A stretch of 64,000 bases of DNA, taken from Clostridiales bacterium Firm_14. GTDB taxonomy: Bacteria > Bacillota > Clostridia > Saccharofermentanales > Saccharofermentanaceae. The notes beneath the pieces are model-generated. The model was not told where the DNA came from and made no database searches. It was given only the letters and a program-made list of their open reading frames with translations. This document shows, one piece after another, positions 26,437-33,469 of the stretch (within the stretch, counting starts at the first letter, position 1; every line of letters begins with the position of its first letter). Where the stretch lies: NCBI GenBank assembly GCA_001604135.1, contig LVAT01000012.1, positions 56,081 to 120,080 of the forward strand. The letters are read 5' to 3'. Both the position numbers and the translations under genes were made by a program.

Positions 26437-27758
26437 GCCTCTGCCTCCTTGAGCGCTTCGCAGATCTTATTCATCAGATCCCTTACCCCCTGATAACCAA
26501 ACGGTCTTGTATCCTGATTCCAAGAGACATTAGGGATATCAGGGCAATAGAACTTCGCGTCCTTGCCAACCGTTATACTGGCCTTCGACTGTGAGATCTT
26601 GTAGTAGAGCATCGTGGGCTCCATATTGCAGTAGATCTTGGTATCAGGCGATAACGCTGCAATGTTCTTCACATAAACGAAATTCTCAGGTGCAGCTACC
26701 GCATAGATCTCATCGACCTTAAAGCCCATTCGCAAAAGACTTAACGACAGTTCGAACGCATTTGCATTCGTGCATTCACCGACATTAAGGACAAGATCCG
26801 GATATGCATCCTTAAGCCTTGCTACCGCTTCGTCAGCTTCGGCCTTTTCGAAGGTGTCATCGATATCGATCCCCGTAACGCTTGCAAGCGCCTTATACTG
26901 CGATCTGATCTTATCCGTCGAATAGACTCTCGTAAGTTCGATGTAGGGAATATTAAGTCTCTTATTCATGTCCTCGGCGGCAGCTCTTGCCTCCGGATCT
27001 ATCACGAGGTTGAAGTTTGCAGAGGCCATCTTGAGGAACTCCTCATACGTGCCGCATGTGGATATCTGCCTTATGTTTCTGATCCCTGCGAGCTCTAAGT
27101 ATGTCTTAAGTTCAGTGTTCTCGAGAGGCGCAAAACCTCCGATGATATTTACTGATCTGGCATCCTTTCCCATCGGTTCAAGAAGTGAATAGATCGTCTG
27201 CCTGACGTGAACCATTGGCGGACGTCTGCCTTCTCTTGTAAGTGCGTACATATAGCACGGGCGCACCTTTACGCCTGCAAAAGCGCTTCCTGCCAGAAAA
27301 TCTTCTGCCTTCCTGCAGACTCTGTCCATATCGGTTCCGAGGAGCGCATCAACACATGTGATACAGATCATGACGACCCTGGGGATGCTTTTGCCTCCCT
27401 CTTTTAAGAAAGTCAGGATCTCCTTGACCGCTTCAGGGATCTTGTTCAGGTGGCGTCCCGTTACAAGATCAGGTTCTGTCATCTCGAGATAGAAAAACCT
27501 GTTCTTATATTCAGGCATTGAAGATATAAGCGAAGTGTTGCGCCCGCAGCATCCCGGAGCGACTATGAGCATTACCGATTCGGGAACGCTTAAGCCTGCT
27601 CTCTTAACGCCGAATCCTTCGGCTCCCGGAGAGTTATATGCGAGTGTCGCAGGCGAGCTGTACACGAGATTATTGCCGGACAGGAGTTCATCCGGGATGT
27701 TATTTTTCCCGCGCTCTGCTAATTCCCCTGCTGTATAACATATTGCTTCACGCTTCAT
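26433..27758 (-). CDS. Nitrogenase component 1-like subunit (long type, first pair)
   Basis: The 441-residue protein has the nitrogenase component 1 fold. Cys70-Cys71 (VAPGCCGRN) resembles the GC motif of P-cluster binding, and Cys132/Cys135 (MICITCVDALLGTDMD) resembles the ECP-type second ligand block with its following G-D. The segment VGECTNANAFELS and the C-terminal FGYQGVRDLMNKIC are also family-like. It lies 5 bases after the NifH-like gene, the order seen in nif- and bch-type reductase operons. It is predicted to accept electrons from the NifH-like protein. Confidence 0.85.
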   Translation of the reverse strand: MKREAICYTAGELAERGKNNIPDELLSGNNLVYSSPATLAYNSPGAEGFGVKRAGLSVPESVMLIVAPGCCGRNTSLISSMPEYKNRFFYLEMTEPDLVTGRHLNKIPEAVKEILTFLKEGGKSIPRVVMICITCVDALLGTDMDRVCRKAEDFLAGSAFAGVKVRPCYMYALTREGRRPPMVHVRQTIYSLLEPMGKDARSVNIIGGFAPLENTELKTYLELAGIRNIRQISTCGTYEEFLKMASANFNLVIDPEARAAAEDMNKRLNIPYIELTRVYSTDKIRSQYKALASVTGIDIDDTFEKAEADEAVARLKDAYPDLVLNVGECTNANAFELSLSLLRMGFKVDEIYAVAAPENFVYVKNIAALSPDTKIYCNMEPTMLYYKISQSKASITVGKDAKFYCPDIPNVSWNQDTRPFGYQGVRDLMNKICEALKEAEA

Positions 27759-27763
27759 AAGAC

Positions 27764-28510
27764 TTACCCTTCCAAAAGCGTCTTCGCCAGATCGATAAAC
27801 CTTTGTGCCGCCTCGGAGTCCTTTGCGCCTTCGACGACGGTCATGCCTTTATCCTCACAGAGCGTGATGTCATCACTTCTGGGAATTACCGCAACAATAT
27901 CCACGTTATGATCTTTTGCAAATTCTGCGACCTTCTCGTCCTCTCCCGGAACGTTACGCTTATTGAGGATCAGGCCTCTGACATTTGCGTATCCCCTGTC
28001 CTCGAAATTCCTTACCGCCTGGCAGATGTTATTTGCCGCATAAAGGGCCATCTTCTCGCCTGACGTAACGATCAGGACCTTCTCGGCATAGCCTTCTCTG
28101 ATCGGAGCCGCAAAACCGCCGCAGACAACGTCACCCAGAACGTCATAAAGAACAACATCGGGCTTATATTCTTCAAACAATCCGAGTTCATCCAAAAGAT
28201 TAAAGGTTGCGATAATGCCTCTGCCGGCACAGCCAAGGCCCGGTGTAGGACCGCCGGTCTCAATGCAGAGTACGCCGCCGAAGCCTTCCTGAGAGATCTC
28301 CTTTGCAGATGTAGGATCAACACCGTCTTTGAGGATCTCGATAACAGGCTTAAGGGGTTTGCCTCCCAAAAGATTGATAGTGGAATCCGCCTTAGGATCA
28401 CATCCGATCTGAATGACACGCTTGCCCATGCTTGCAAAAGCTGCAGACAGGTTCGATGTGACTGTCGACTTGCCTATTCCGCCCTTGCCGTAAATTGCGA
28501 TCTTAAGCAT
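27764..28510 (-). CDS. NifH/BchL/CfbC-like iron-sulfur ATPase
   Basis: The 248-residue protein is the electron-donating reductase. All required residues are visible: the P-loop GKGGIGKST (8-16), switch-type DPKADST (38-44), and the two [4Fe-4S] ligands Cys94 (GLGCAGRGI) and Cys130 ([12 protein letters not shown]). It is shorter than NifH (about 270-295), as is usual for nitrogenase-like reductases. It is the first gene of the ten-gene minus-strand operon and should pass electrons to one or both component 1-like pairs with ATP hydrolysis. Specific orthology to NifH, BchL or CfbC cannot be decided here. Confidence 0.93.
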   Translation of the reverse strand: MLKIAIYGKGGIGKSTVTSNLSAAFASMGKRVIQIGCDPKADSTINLLGGKPLKPVIEILKDGVDPTSAKEISQEGFGGVLCIETGGPTPGLGCAGRGIIATFNLLDELGLFEEYKPDVVLYDVLGDVVCGGFAAPIREGYAEKVLIVTSGEKMALYAANNICQAVRNFEDRGYANVRGLILNKRNVPGEDEKVAEFAKDHNVDIVAVIPRSDDITLCEDKGMTVVEGAKDSEAAQRFIDLAKTLLEG

Positions 28511-28740
28511 AAAAAAACTCCTCTATCATCTGATGTCTGACGATAAAGAAGCCCAATACGCGCGTGAGTTACATGCTATATCCAAAGACTATTCCCGCTT
28601 GGAACCAACCTTGCCGTCAGAGTCATTTAATCTATTCAGTTATTGCACACGGGAAACAGGTATAAAAAGCTGATCTCCTGTGTGCTTAAAGCATATCACT
28701 TCCGGACATGATAAGCCATCGGATCCGGACATTAAATTAT
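28511..28740 (-). promoter_or_regulatory. Leader/promoter region of the nitrogenase-like/hyp operon, with hairpins and repeats
   Basis: No gene lies in this stretch. It holds a direct repeat TCCGGACAT (28701-28709 and 28724-28732), 23 bp apart or about two helical turns. It also holds a hairpin GCACAC/GTGTGC (28645-28685) with an inner AGG/CCT, and an 84-base element closed by CTGACG/CGTCAG (28537-28620). A possible -10 box (TATGCT on the minus strand) lies just downstream of the repeats. No known riboswitch motif is recognised. GAGGAG precedes the start codon. Confidence 0.5.
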
Positions 28741-28766
28741 AAAACGGTAACTTTTATGTCTGTAAG

Positions 28767-28807
28767 AAAAAAAAAACCGCATTCCAGGTGAATTAACCTA
28801 TCTGCGG
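28767..28807 (-). terminator. Terminator of lgt
   Basis: CCGCA and TGCGG form the base, with an inner AGGT/ACCT stem. On the minus strand a run of ten Ts follows. It lies just after the lgt stop codon at 28818. Confidence 0.8.
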
Positions 28808-28817
28808 GGTATGTTTC

Positions 28818-29633
28818 TTATGCTTTTGCCGGAGCTTTTTCTTTTCGCTTACTCAGATCGATGATCGTAAAGACGACCGCAAATGTAAACAGCAATATGC
28901 TTATGATCTGAGACGTGGAAAGACCGAACAGGAAGCCGCGGATCTCATCGCCTCTTAGGAATTCCAGAATGAATCTTACAACAGGATAAATAAAGAAATA
29001 GACTATCAAGAGCCTTTGCCTGAACTTCTTTTTCCTGTGAAGGATAAGAAGGACTATGAATATTATCAGGTTGCAGCCTGCTTCAACGAGCTGGACCGGG
29101 AAGCGGTTAACGTCATTAACGCCCGGATTTATGGTGTTGCCGTGAACGGTAAATCCGAATCTGCATTCGATTCCGTAGCAGCATCCGCCAAGAAAGCATC
29201 CGATCCTGCCGAAGAAGTGGAAGAGCGGTATGCAGACCGCAAACATGTCGTACATGACATCCTTATGTCCGAACTGCGTAAATCTGCAGGTAATGTATAA
29301 TCCTGCTATTCCTCCTAGAAGGCCGCCGTAGAAGACCATTCCGCCAAGATATACTCCGAACAGCTGCGTGCAGAAACCAATGAACGTATAGTCCGACATA
29401 TGTTGGAACAGTCTTATGATTTCCGGAATATGGGTTATTCCGAAGACAATATGTCCGCCTATTACCATGCCCACGGCTATGATCACTGCCGTGACTATGA
29501 TGTCATCGATGCAGACGCCCTTCTTTTTTCTTATAAGCAGATAGCCGACTGCCGCGCAGATAAAAAGGCCCACGGCTGCACAGATCGCATATGTGCCTAT
29601 AGTATGTCCGAAAATATCTATCGTAGGATACAT
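28818..29633 (-). CDS. lgt: Prolipoprotein diacylglyceryl transferase
   Basis: The 271-residue multi-pass membrane enzyme attaches diacylglycerol to lipobox cysteines. I place the start at ATG 29633 (MYPTIDIFGHTIGTYA). An upstream in-frame start at 29645 falls in a terminator stem. Seen: about seven transmembrane helices, the VGMVIGGHI region, GGMVFYGGLLGG, and the Lgt signature as HFFGRIGCFLGGCCYG, the Cys-rich clostridial variant. A lipoprotein substrate is encoded in the window (48723-51089). It appears to be a single-gene unit. Confidence 0.93.
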   Translation of the reverse strand: MYPTIDIFGHTIGTYAICAAVGLFICAAVGYLLIRKKKGVCIDDIIVTAVIIAVGMVIGGHIVFGITHIPEIIRLFQHMSDYTFIGFCTQLFGVYLGGMVFYGGLLGGIAGLYITCRFTQFGHKDVMYDMFAVCIPLFHFFGRIGCFLGGCCYGIECRFGFTVHGNTINPGVNDVNRFPVQLVEAGCNLIIFIVLLILHRKKKFRQRLLIVYFFIYPVVRFILEFLRGDEIRGFLFGLSTSQIISILLFTFAVVFTIIDLSKRKEKAPAKA

Positions 29634-29644
29634 GTTACAAACCA

Positions 29645-29677
29645 AAAGCAGTTGCTCCTGAAAGGAACAACTGCTTT
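29645..29677. terminator. Hairpin between lgt and the small membrane protein gene
   Basis: AAAGCAGTTG (29645-29654) pairs perfectly with CAACTGCTTT (29668-29677), with an inner CTCC/GGA pairing. T-rich stretches flank both sides. It most likely ends the minus-strand gene that stops at 29702. Confidence 0.75.
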
Positions 29678-29701
29678 CTTTCCGTTTTTAGTTTAATTTC
29701 A

Positions 29702-30061
29702 TCAAGCAGATGCAAGAGCGGCAGCGCCTACGCAAAGTACGCAAGCAACGCAAACGCCAAGGATGATGAAGATAAGAGCAGCATATACCGTTCCTACGAT
29801 GGAAACGATAAGACCAACTGTTCCGAGGATCTTCTTCTCGCCTGCTTCTGTAGCAGCCTTACGAGCACCGGCAGACTTAATAATGCCGATGATGCCACAG
29901 ATCAAAGCTGCCAAGCTGATGATGATAACAGCGATTGCGCCGCCTGTAGCAGCCTTAGTGTCGCTTGTAGCATTGCTGATAACGCTTGAAACGTTAGGAA
30001 GTAATAAAGAAATAGCACCGAATACGAGACCGGTTACCTGTTGTTGCTTTGTAGTGTCCAT
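29702..30061 (-). CDS. Small membrane protein of unknown function
   Basis: The protein has 119 residues when started at ATG 30061 (MDTTKQQQVTGLVFG), which follows AAGGAGGG. A longer frame upstream has no ribosome binding site. It has three hydrophobic segments (about 10-25, 42-62, 80-112), a short basic loop (KSAGARKAATEAGEKK) between the second and third, and a Cys-rich last helix (GVCVACVLCVG). It resembles the divergent gene at 30322 in layout. The function is unknown. Confidence 0.7.
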   Translation of the reverse strand: MDTTKQQQVTGLVFGAISLLLPNVSSVISNATSDTKAATGGAIAVIIISLAALICGIIGIIKSAGARKAATEAGEKKILGTVGLIVSIVGTVYAALIFIILGVCVACVLCVGAAALASA

Positions 30062-30080
30062 AACACCCTCCTTATTTATT

Positions 30081-30095
30081 ACGCATATAATGCGT
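30081..30095. promoter_or_regulatory. Palindrome ACGCAT-ATA-ATGCGT in the 5' leader
   Basis: A perfect 6-bp inverted repeat with a 3-base centre lies 20 bases before the ATG at 30061. A weak promoter (TTTACA, 17 bases, AATAAT) lies upstream on the minus strand. A repressor site is possible. Confidence 0.4.
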
Positions 30096-30321
30096 GCACT
30101 GCTGAAATTATTGCATTTATTATGCCAAATGTAAATGTCTAAACCATTTGATATTTCTTTTTTTGCAATCGCCAAAAAGCAGATTTTTAAGTGCTTTGCT
30201 CGTTTCCTTTTGTTTGTAATCCTATATTACAATCACAGATTATTTTGATAAAATCGCTTTCGGATAAGGATAATGCTTCACACATAGTCCTTGAAAATAA
30301 AGTTTTGGAGGGTCATTTAAA

Positions 30322-30612
30322 ATGGCAGAAAACACACCTGTACAGGCTCAGCCTAAGGGTAAGTCAATCGCTTGCATGGCATTTGGTATCGCATCTATCG
30401 TTCTCGCTTGGTGCTACGGCTGCGGTCTTGTTCCCGCTATCGTAAGCCTCGTTCTCGGCGGTATGTGCAAGAAGGATGGTGTTCAGAACACTTTCACAAA
30501 GGTCGGTAAGATCACAGGTATCATTGGTCTTATTTTGTCCATCGTTCTCGGCATCATCATGATCGCCGTTGTAGCTCTCGGTGTTGCAGCCGGTGTTGCA
30601 AACAACATGTAA
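30322..30612 (+). CDS. DUF4190-like small membrane protein
   Basis: The 96-residue protein has a polar N-terminus (MAENTPVQAQPKGKS) and two long hydrophobic segments (about 17-47 and 62-93) joined by a loop, KKDGVQNTFTKVGK. The layout matches DUF4190-type proteins of unknown function. GGAGG lies upstream of the ATG. A promoter TTACAA, 16 bases, TAAAAT can be read at about 30227-30254. It is divergent from the related small membrane gene and ends in its own terminator. Confidence 0.7.
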   Translation: MAENTPVQAQPKGKSIACMAFGIASIVLAWCYGCGLVPAIVSLVLGGMCKKDGVQNTFTKVGKITGIIGLILSIVLGIIMIAVVALGVAAGVANNM

Positions 30613-30632
30613 TCATTGCCACAGGCAGACTT

Positions 30633-30668
30633 TAAAGGCCGTCCGGTTAATCCCGGGCGGCCTTTTTA
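30633..30668 (+). terminator. Terminator after the DUF4190-like gene
   Basis: GGCCG-t-CCGG pairs with CCGG-g-CGGCC (30637-30662), followed by TTTTT. It may also serve the convergent gene that ends at 30690. Confidence 0.88.
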
Positions 30669-30689
30669 AATCCATGCTGTTTAAGCTTA

Positions 30690-31652
30690 TTAACTAAGAG
30701 GAATGTATCCGCTTTGTTCAACGATCTTCTGTCCTTCAGGTGATTTCATGAATTCGATCGCCTTATAGACGTTCTCGTTAGTCTCGCCTTTTCTGTAGAC
30801 CGCATAGATATTGCCCGCAACAGGATACGAACCGTCGGCAATGGTCTCAGGTGTGGGAGCGATGCCGTTGATCGTAAGGATCTTTACGCCGCCCTCGCCT
30901 AACATTCCTGTTACATAATATCTGAATGAGAATCCTATGGGGCTTCCAAACAATGTCGTATAATCCGGCTTGATCGGAATGTCGCCCATGATCTTCTCGA
31001 GTGCGGTCTGCGAACCGCTGTTCTTGTTTCTTCTCATTGCTGCGATCTGAATATTCTTTCCGCCCAGTTCTTTCCAGTTCGTGATCTCACCCGAATAGAT
31101 GCCTCTGATCTGATCAAGCGTGATGTTATCTACAGGATTGCTGTCGTTTACGATGAATACGAATGCGTCAGAACCGATCGGAACGAGCTCTAACTCAACC
31201 CCCTTCTCAGCTGCATAAGCGAGCTGTTCATCGGAAGGCTGGGCGCAGATGATTATGTCCGCATTGCCGTCAACGATGTCCTTATATGCGCCTCTGGTGT
31301 TCGTGTAGTGCATCGCGCTCGCAGCATCGTAATCCTCGCCGTTATAGATAACGGAGCTCTCGGGATAGATGCTCTCTACAAATCCCGCGTAGACCGGAAG
31401 GAGCGCTGCCGCACCGTCGATCACCGGGATGTCGCCTTCAAGTTTGCTCACGCCTTCTGCGGAGAAAACGTTTTCGGAGCCTGTGAAAGGCACATAGTTC
31501 CCGACCTCGACGCTCATCTTCTGCATGCCTGGAGAGTGATGGCTTATGACCCGTTTGATAAACAACTGGTATATTCCTGTATCCAGGCCTGCGAAAAGCG
31601 CGATGACCAGTACGATCACGCCAAGTTGTTTTGCTAATTTCTTCTTATCCAT
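30690..31652 (-). CDS. Membrane-anchored phosphate-binding (PstS-like) periplasmic-binding-fold protein
   Basis: The 320-residue protein has an N-terminal membrane anchor (about 10-30) without a lipobox. It is followed by a PBP-like domain of the PstS type: DGAAALLPVYAGFV, IICAQPSDEQLAYA, LDQIRGIYSGEITNWKELGG and RNKNSGSQTALEKIMG, the last resembling the phosphate-binding SGT loop. No PstC/A/B transporter genes are near. Instead it is preceded by three tiny membrane-protein genes and an XRE regulator in one operon, so a sensory or scavenging role rather than classical uptake is possible. Confidence 0.85.
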   Translation of the reverse strand: MDKKKLAKQLGVIVLVIALFAGLDTGIYQLFIKRVISHHSPGMQKMSVEVGNYVPFTGSENVFSAEGVSKLEGDIPVIDGAAALLPVYAGFVESIYPESSVIYNGEDYDAASAMHYTNTRGAYKDIVDGNADIIICAQPSDEQLAYAAEKGVELELVPIGSDAFVFIVNDSNPVDNITLDQIRGIYSGEITNWKELGGKNIQIAAMRRNKNSGSQTALEKIMGDIPIKPDYTTLFGSPIGFSFRYYVTGMLGEGGVKILTINGIAPTPETIADGSYPVAGNIYAVYRKGETNENVYKAIEFMKSPEGQKIVEQSGYIPLS

Positions 31653-31657
31653 TTAGA

Positions 31658-31795
31658 TCATCCCCAATTCGCGATCATCTCAACGATCGATATTTCTTTC
31701 CAAAGATTGTAGCCGTGGATCATAAGGCCGGCGGTGACACCGATACCGATGACCATTATGATGGCCAGTATCGAGATAAACGTCTTGTCTTTCAT
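31658..31795 (-). CDS. Single-helix small membrane protein (45 residues)
   Basis: This reading frame starts at ATG 31795 (MKDKTFISILAIIMVIG) with GAGGTG six bases upstream, and stops at TGA 31658-31660, five bases before the PstS-like gene. It holds one transmembrane helix (about 6-26), then a polar tail ending EMIANWG. It fills an otherwise empty space between two operon genes and has a proper ribosome binding site, which supports it as real. The function is unknown. Confidence 0.65.
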   Translation of the reverse strand: MKDKTFISILAIIMVIGIGVTAGLMIHGYNLWKEISIVEMIANWG

Positions 31796-31805
31796 ACCGG
31801 GCACC

Positions 31806-32075
31806 TCACATGTGCGCTATTGCAGACGCAAGAAGCAGCATAAAAGCTACCTCGGCAATGACACCGAGCAGGAAATATCCTGAAATGCAGCCGAATACTA
31901 CGGCTTTTGTCTTCCCGGCACCCTTTTTCTTCACATCCCAGACCGCTTTAATGAAAAAGATCAGAAAAACGATAAAGGCAATCGGTATGGTTCCGAAAAT
32001 TACAAAGGACATAAGGGAGTTTGCTATACTCTCCCAAGTGTTCGATGCCATCATAAGTGTTGATACGATTTCCAT
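31806..32075 (-). CDS. Two-helix small membrane protein (paralogue A)
   Basis: The 89-residue protein has two hydrophobic helices (about 20-45 and 60-85) separated by a basic loop (DVKKKGAGKTKAV). It ends SAIAHM. The 76-residue neighbour has the same design and also ends IAHM, so the two look like paralogues. It lies in the XRE/PstS-like operon. No family recognised. Confidence 0.65.
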   Translation of the reverse strand: MEIVSTLMMASNTWESIANSLMSFVIFGTIPIAFIVFLIFFIKAVWDVKKKGAGKTKAVVFGCISGYFLLGVIAEVAFMLLLASAIAHM

Positions 32076-32114
32076 TTTTACTCCTCCATATTATTCATTT
32101 TCTGCCGCAAGGCC

Positions 32115-32345
32115 TTACATGTGCGCAATACCTTCGGCGAACCAGATTATCAATAATGCTTCAACAACGAGGTAGGAGAATGCACAGCCTGAGATAATGC
32201 CGTATGTCATAGCTGCTGTCTTGTTCTCCTCACCTTTCTTATATTTTCTTGCGTGAATTATCGCATTGACCAGGCAGACAACGAAGAAAACCGGCGGTGC
32301 GGCAAACATGACTATACCTATCACCAAGAGCAAGAATTCCATCAT
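32115..32345 (-). CDS. Two-helix small membrane protein (paralogue B)
   Basis: The 76-residue protein has two transmembrane helices (about 3-28 and 48-70) with a basic loop (HARKYKKGEENKT) and a C-terminus ending EGIAHM, like its neighbour. It starts directly at the end of the XRE regulator gene, so translation is coupled. The function is unknown. Confidence 0.65.
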   Translation of the reverse strand: MMEFLLLVIGIVMFAAPPVFFVVCLVNAIIHARKYKKGEENKTAAMTYGIISGCAFSYLVVEALLIIWFAEGIAHM

Positions 32346-32794
32346 TACCTCCCCAGTGAATCCCTGTATTCCTCGACTTCGTTCCTGTTGAATGAAGAGA
32401 TCAGCCTGCAGTCATCCTTATCAAGGAGCCTGAAATGTCCTGTTACATAGTTTTGCTGGAGTTTATATCCGTCTTTCTCATCGATCACGCGCCACCATAC
32501 TTTTCCGCCCATCGTAGGGGGGTATTGTATGTGCCGGTCCTCAAAGGCCAGTGCGTGGATCACGTCGCTCGCATCCCCGCCCATGATCCCCTGAAGCACT
32601 TCGCTCTTATCGAAAACAGAAGTCATGGCGATCACTTCAGTCCATGAGAGCTCTCTTCTGCCCTTCTCGGTCTCAACGAGAGTCTTCTTGGAGATCCCCA
32701 ACATCTCGCTCATCGCCTCCTGGGTAATACCATACTCAGTCCTGATAAGCTTTAACTTACTGCTTACTGTCTTTATAAACTCTTCGCGCTTCAT
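32345..32794 (-). CDS. XRE-family transcriptional regulator
   Basis: The 149-residue protein has an N-terminal helix-turn-helix of the XRE/Cro type (about 8-62: LRTEYGITQEAMSEMLGISKKTLVETEKGRR in parts). The C-terminal half (about 75-149) includes KVWWRVIDEKDGYKLQQNYVTG and is not recognised; it may be a sensor or dimerisation part. It is first in the operon with the small membrane proteins and the PstS-like protein, and overlapping palindromes lie just upstream, so it probably regulates this operon. Confidence 0.85.
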   Translation of the reverse strand: MKREEFIKTVSSKLKLIRTEYGITQEAMSEMLGISKKTLVETEKGRRELSWTEVIAMTSVFDKSEVLQGIMGGDASDVIHALAFEDRHIQYPPTMGGKVWWRVIDEKDGYKLQQNYVTGHFRLLDKDDCRLISSFNRNEVEEYRDSLGR

Positions 32795-32827
32795 AGGTTG
32801 CCTTTCTTTCTATGTGGGCCTGCCTTT

Positions 32828-32851
32828 AGTGTAGTTTTACACTTTTTGTGT
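32828..32851 (-). promoter_or_regulatory. Overlapping palindromes, likely XRE autoregulatory operator
   Basis: AGTGT-agtttt-ACACT (32828-32843) overlaps ACAC-ttttt-GTGT (32839-32851). A TTGAAA/TAAAAC promoter on the minus strand lies over the same bases. The site is 35 bases before the regulator ATG. Confidence 0.55.
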
Positions 32852-32916
32852 GAATTTTCAAGTTTTGAGTCATTTAAGCCGTATCGTCGAAAAGCAGACA
32901 GTCGATCCCGCATCAA

Positions 32917-32941
32917 TAAAAAACGCACCCGGAGGTGCGTT
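32917..32941 (-). terminator. Terminator after the zinc-ribbon gene
   Basis: AACGCACC (32922-32929) pairs with GGTGCGTT (32934-32941), with Ts following on the minus strand. It lies 12 bases after the stop codon at 32953. Confidence 0.88.
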
Positions 32942-32952
32942 AAAAACATATC

Positions 32953-33468
32953 TCAGATGTACATTATCGGAGCATTCCCGGGCTGGGACGGATTTATGAT
33001 GCTTATCCGGGCCGTGCCCCTGCCCCAAGAAGCGACCACCCTTACGGGTTCCTGGTTGGGATTTATGAGAATGTCTCTTCGGTAAGTTCTCTTTCCGATC
33101 TTGAAATTAATGGCATGAATACCAGGAACGAGATTAAATGCCATGGACTGACCGTTGGAATACTGATGGCATGCGCCTGTGGCCAGGATAGTCGTTATAA
33201 GGAAAACACGCGGATGTTCTGAATAATACGTGATGATCAGGTTGGGACCGGCGGCATAGTTCTGCACGGGTACCTGAGTACTGACCGGAGCGGAATAAGT
33301 TACAGGTGCCTGATTTACCGGAACATTCACCGGAGCGCTTACCGGATCGTTTGCCGGCTGCGGTGCCAGACTGATCTGCTTGCCGCATAACATGCAATAC
33401 GCAAAAGGCCTCGAATTATCGTAGCCTGTAATCTGATTACAATAAGGGCATTTTACGTTGATATCCAT
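32953..33468 (-). CDS. Zinc-ribbon protein with beta-rich C-terminal domain
   Basis: The 171-residue protein begins with a zinc ribbon (CPYCNQ at 7 and CMLCGK near 25). A Pro/Val-rich linker (PVSAPVNVPVNQAP) and a C-terminal domain follow, including GIHAINFKIGKRTYRRDILINP, which looks like an Ig/PEGA-like beta sandwich. It follows cysK by one base and is likely co-transcribed with it. The function is unknown. Confidence 0.6.
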   Translation of the reverse strand: MDINVKCPYCNQITGYDNSRPFAYCMLCGKQISLAPQPANDPVSAPVNVPVNQAPVTYSAPVSTQVPVQNYAAGPNLIITYYSEHPRVFLITTILATGACHQYSNGQSMAFNLVPGIHAINFKIGKRTYRRDILINPNQEPVRVVASWGRGTARISIINPSQPGNAPIMYI

Positions 33469-33469
33469 A

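Noticed and set aside
18359..28510. True nitrogen-fixing nif cluster
   Set aside because: The component 1-like proteins are too short and too divergent, no nifB, nifV or nifU/S is present, and hyp genes are interleaved.
28590..28620. T-box-like GGTTGGTTCC...GCGGG on the minus strand
   Set aside because: It differs from the T-box consensus GGGTGGNACCGCG at several fixed positions, and the downstream genes are not amino-acid related.
28511..28740. Sigma-54 promoter before the nitrogenase-like operon
   Set aside because: I looked for TGGCAC-N5-TTGCA on the minus strand. No match with the right GG/GC spacing is present.
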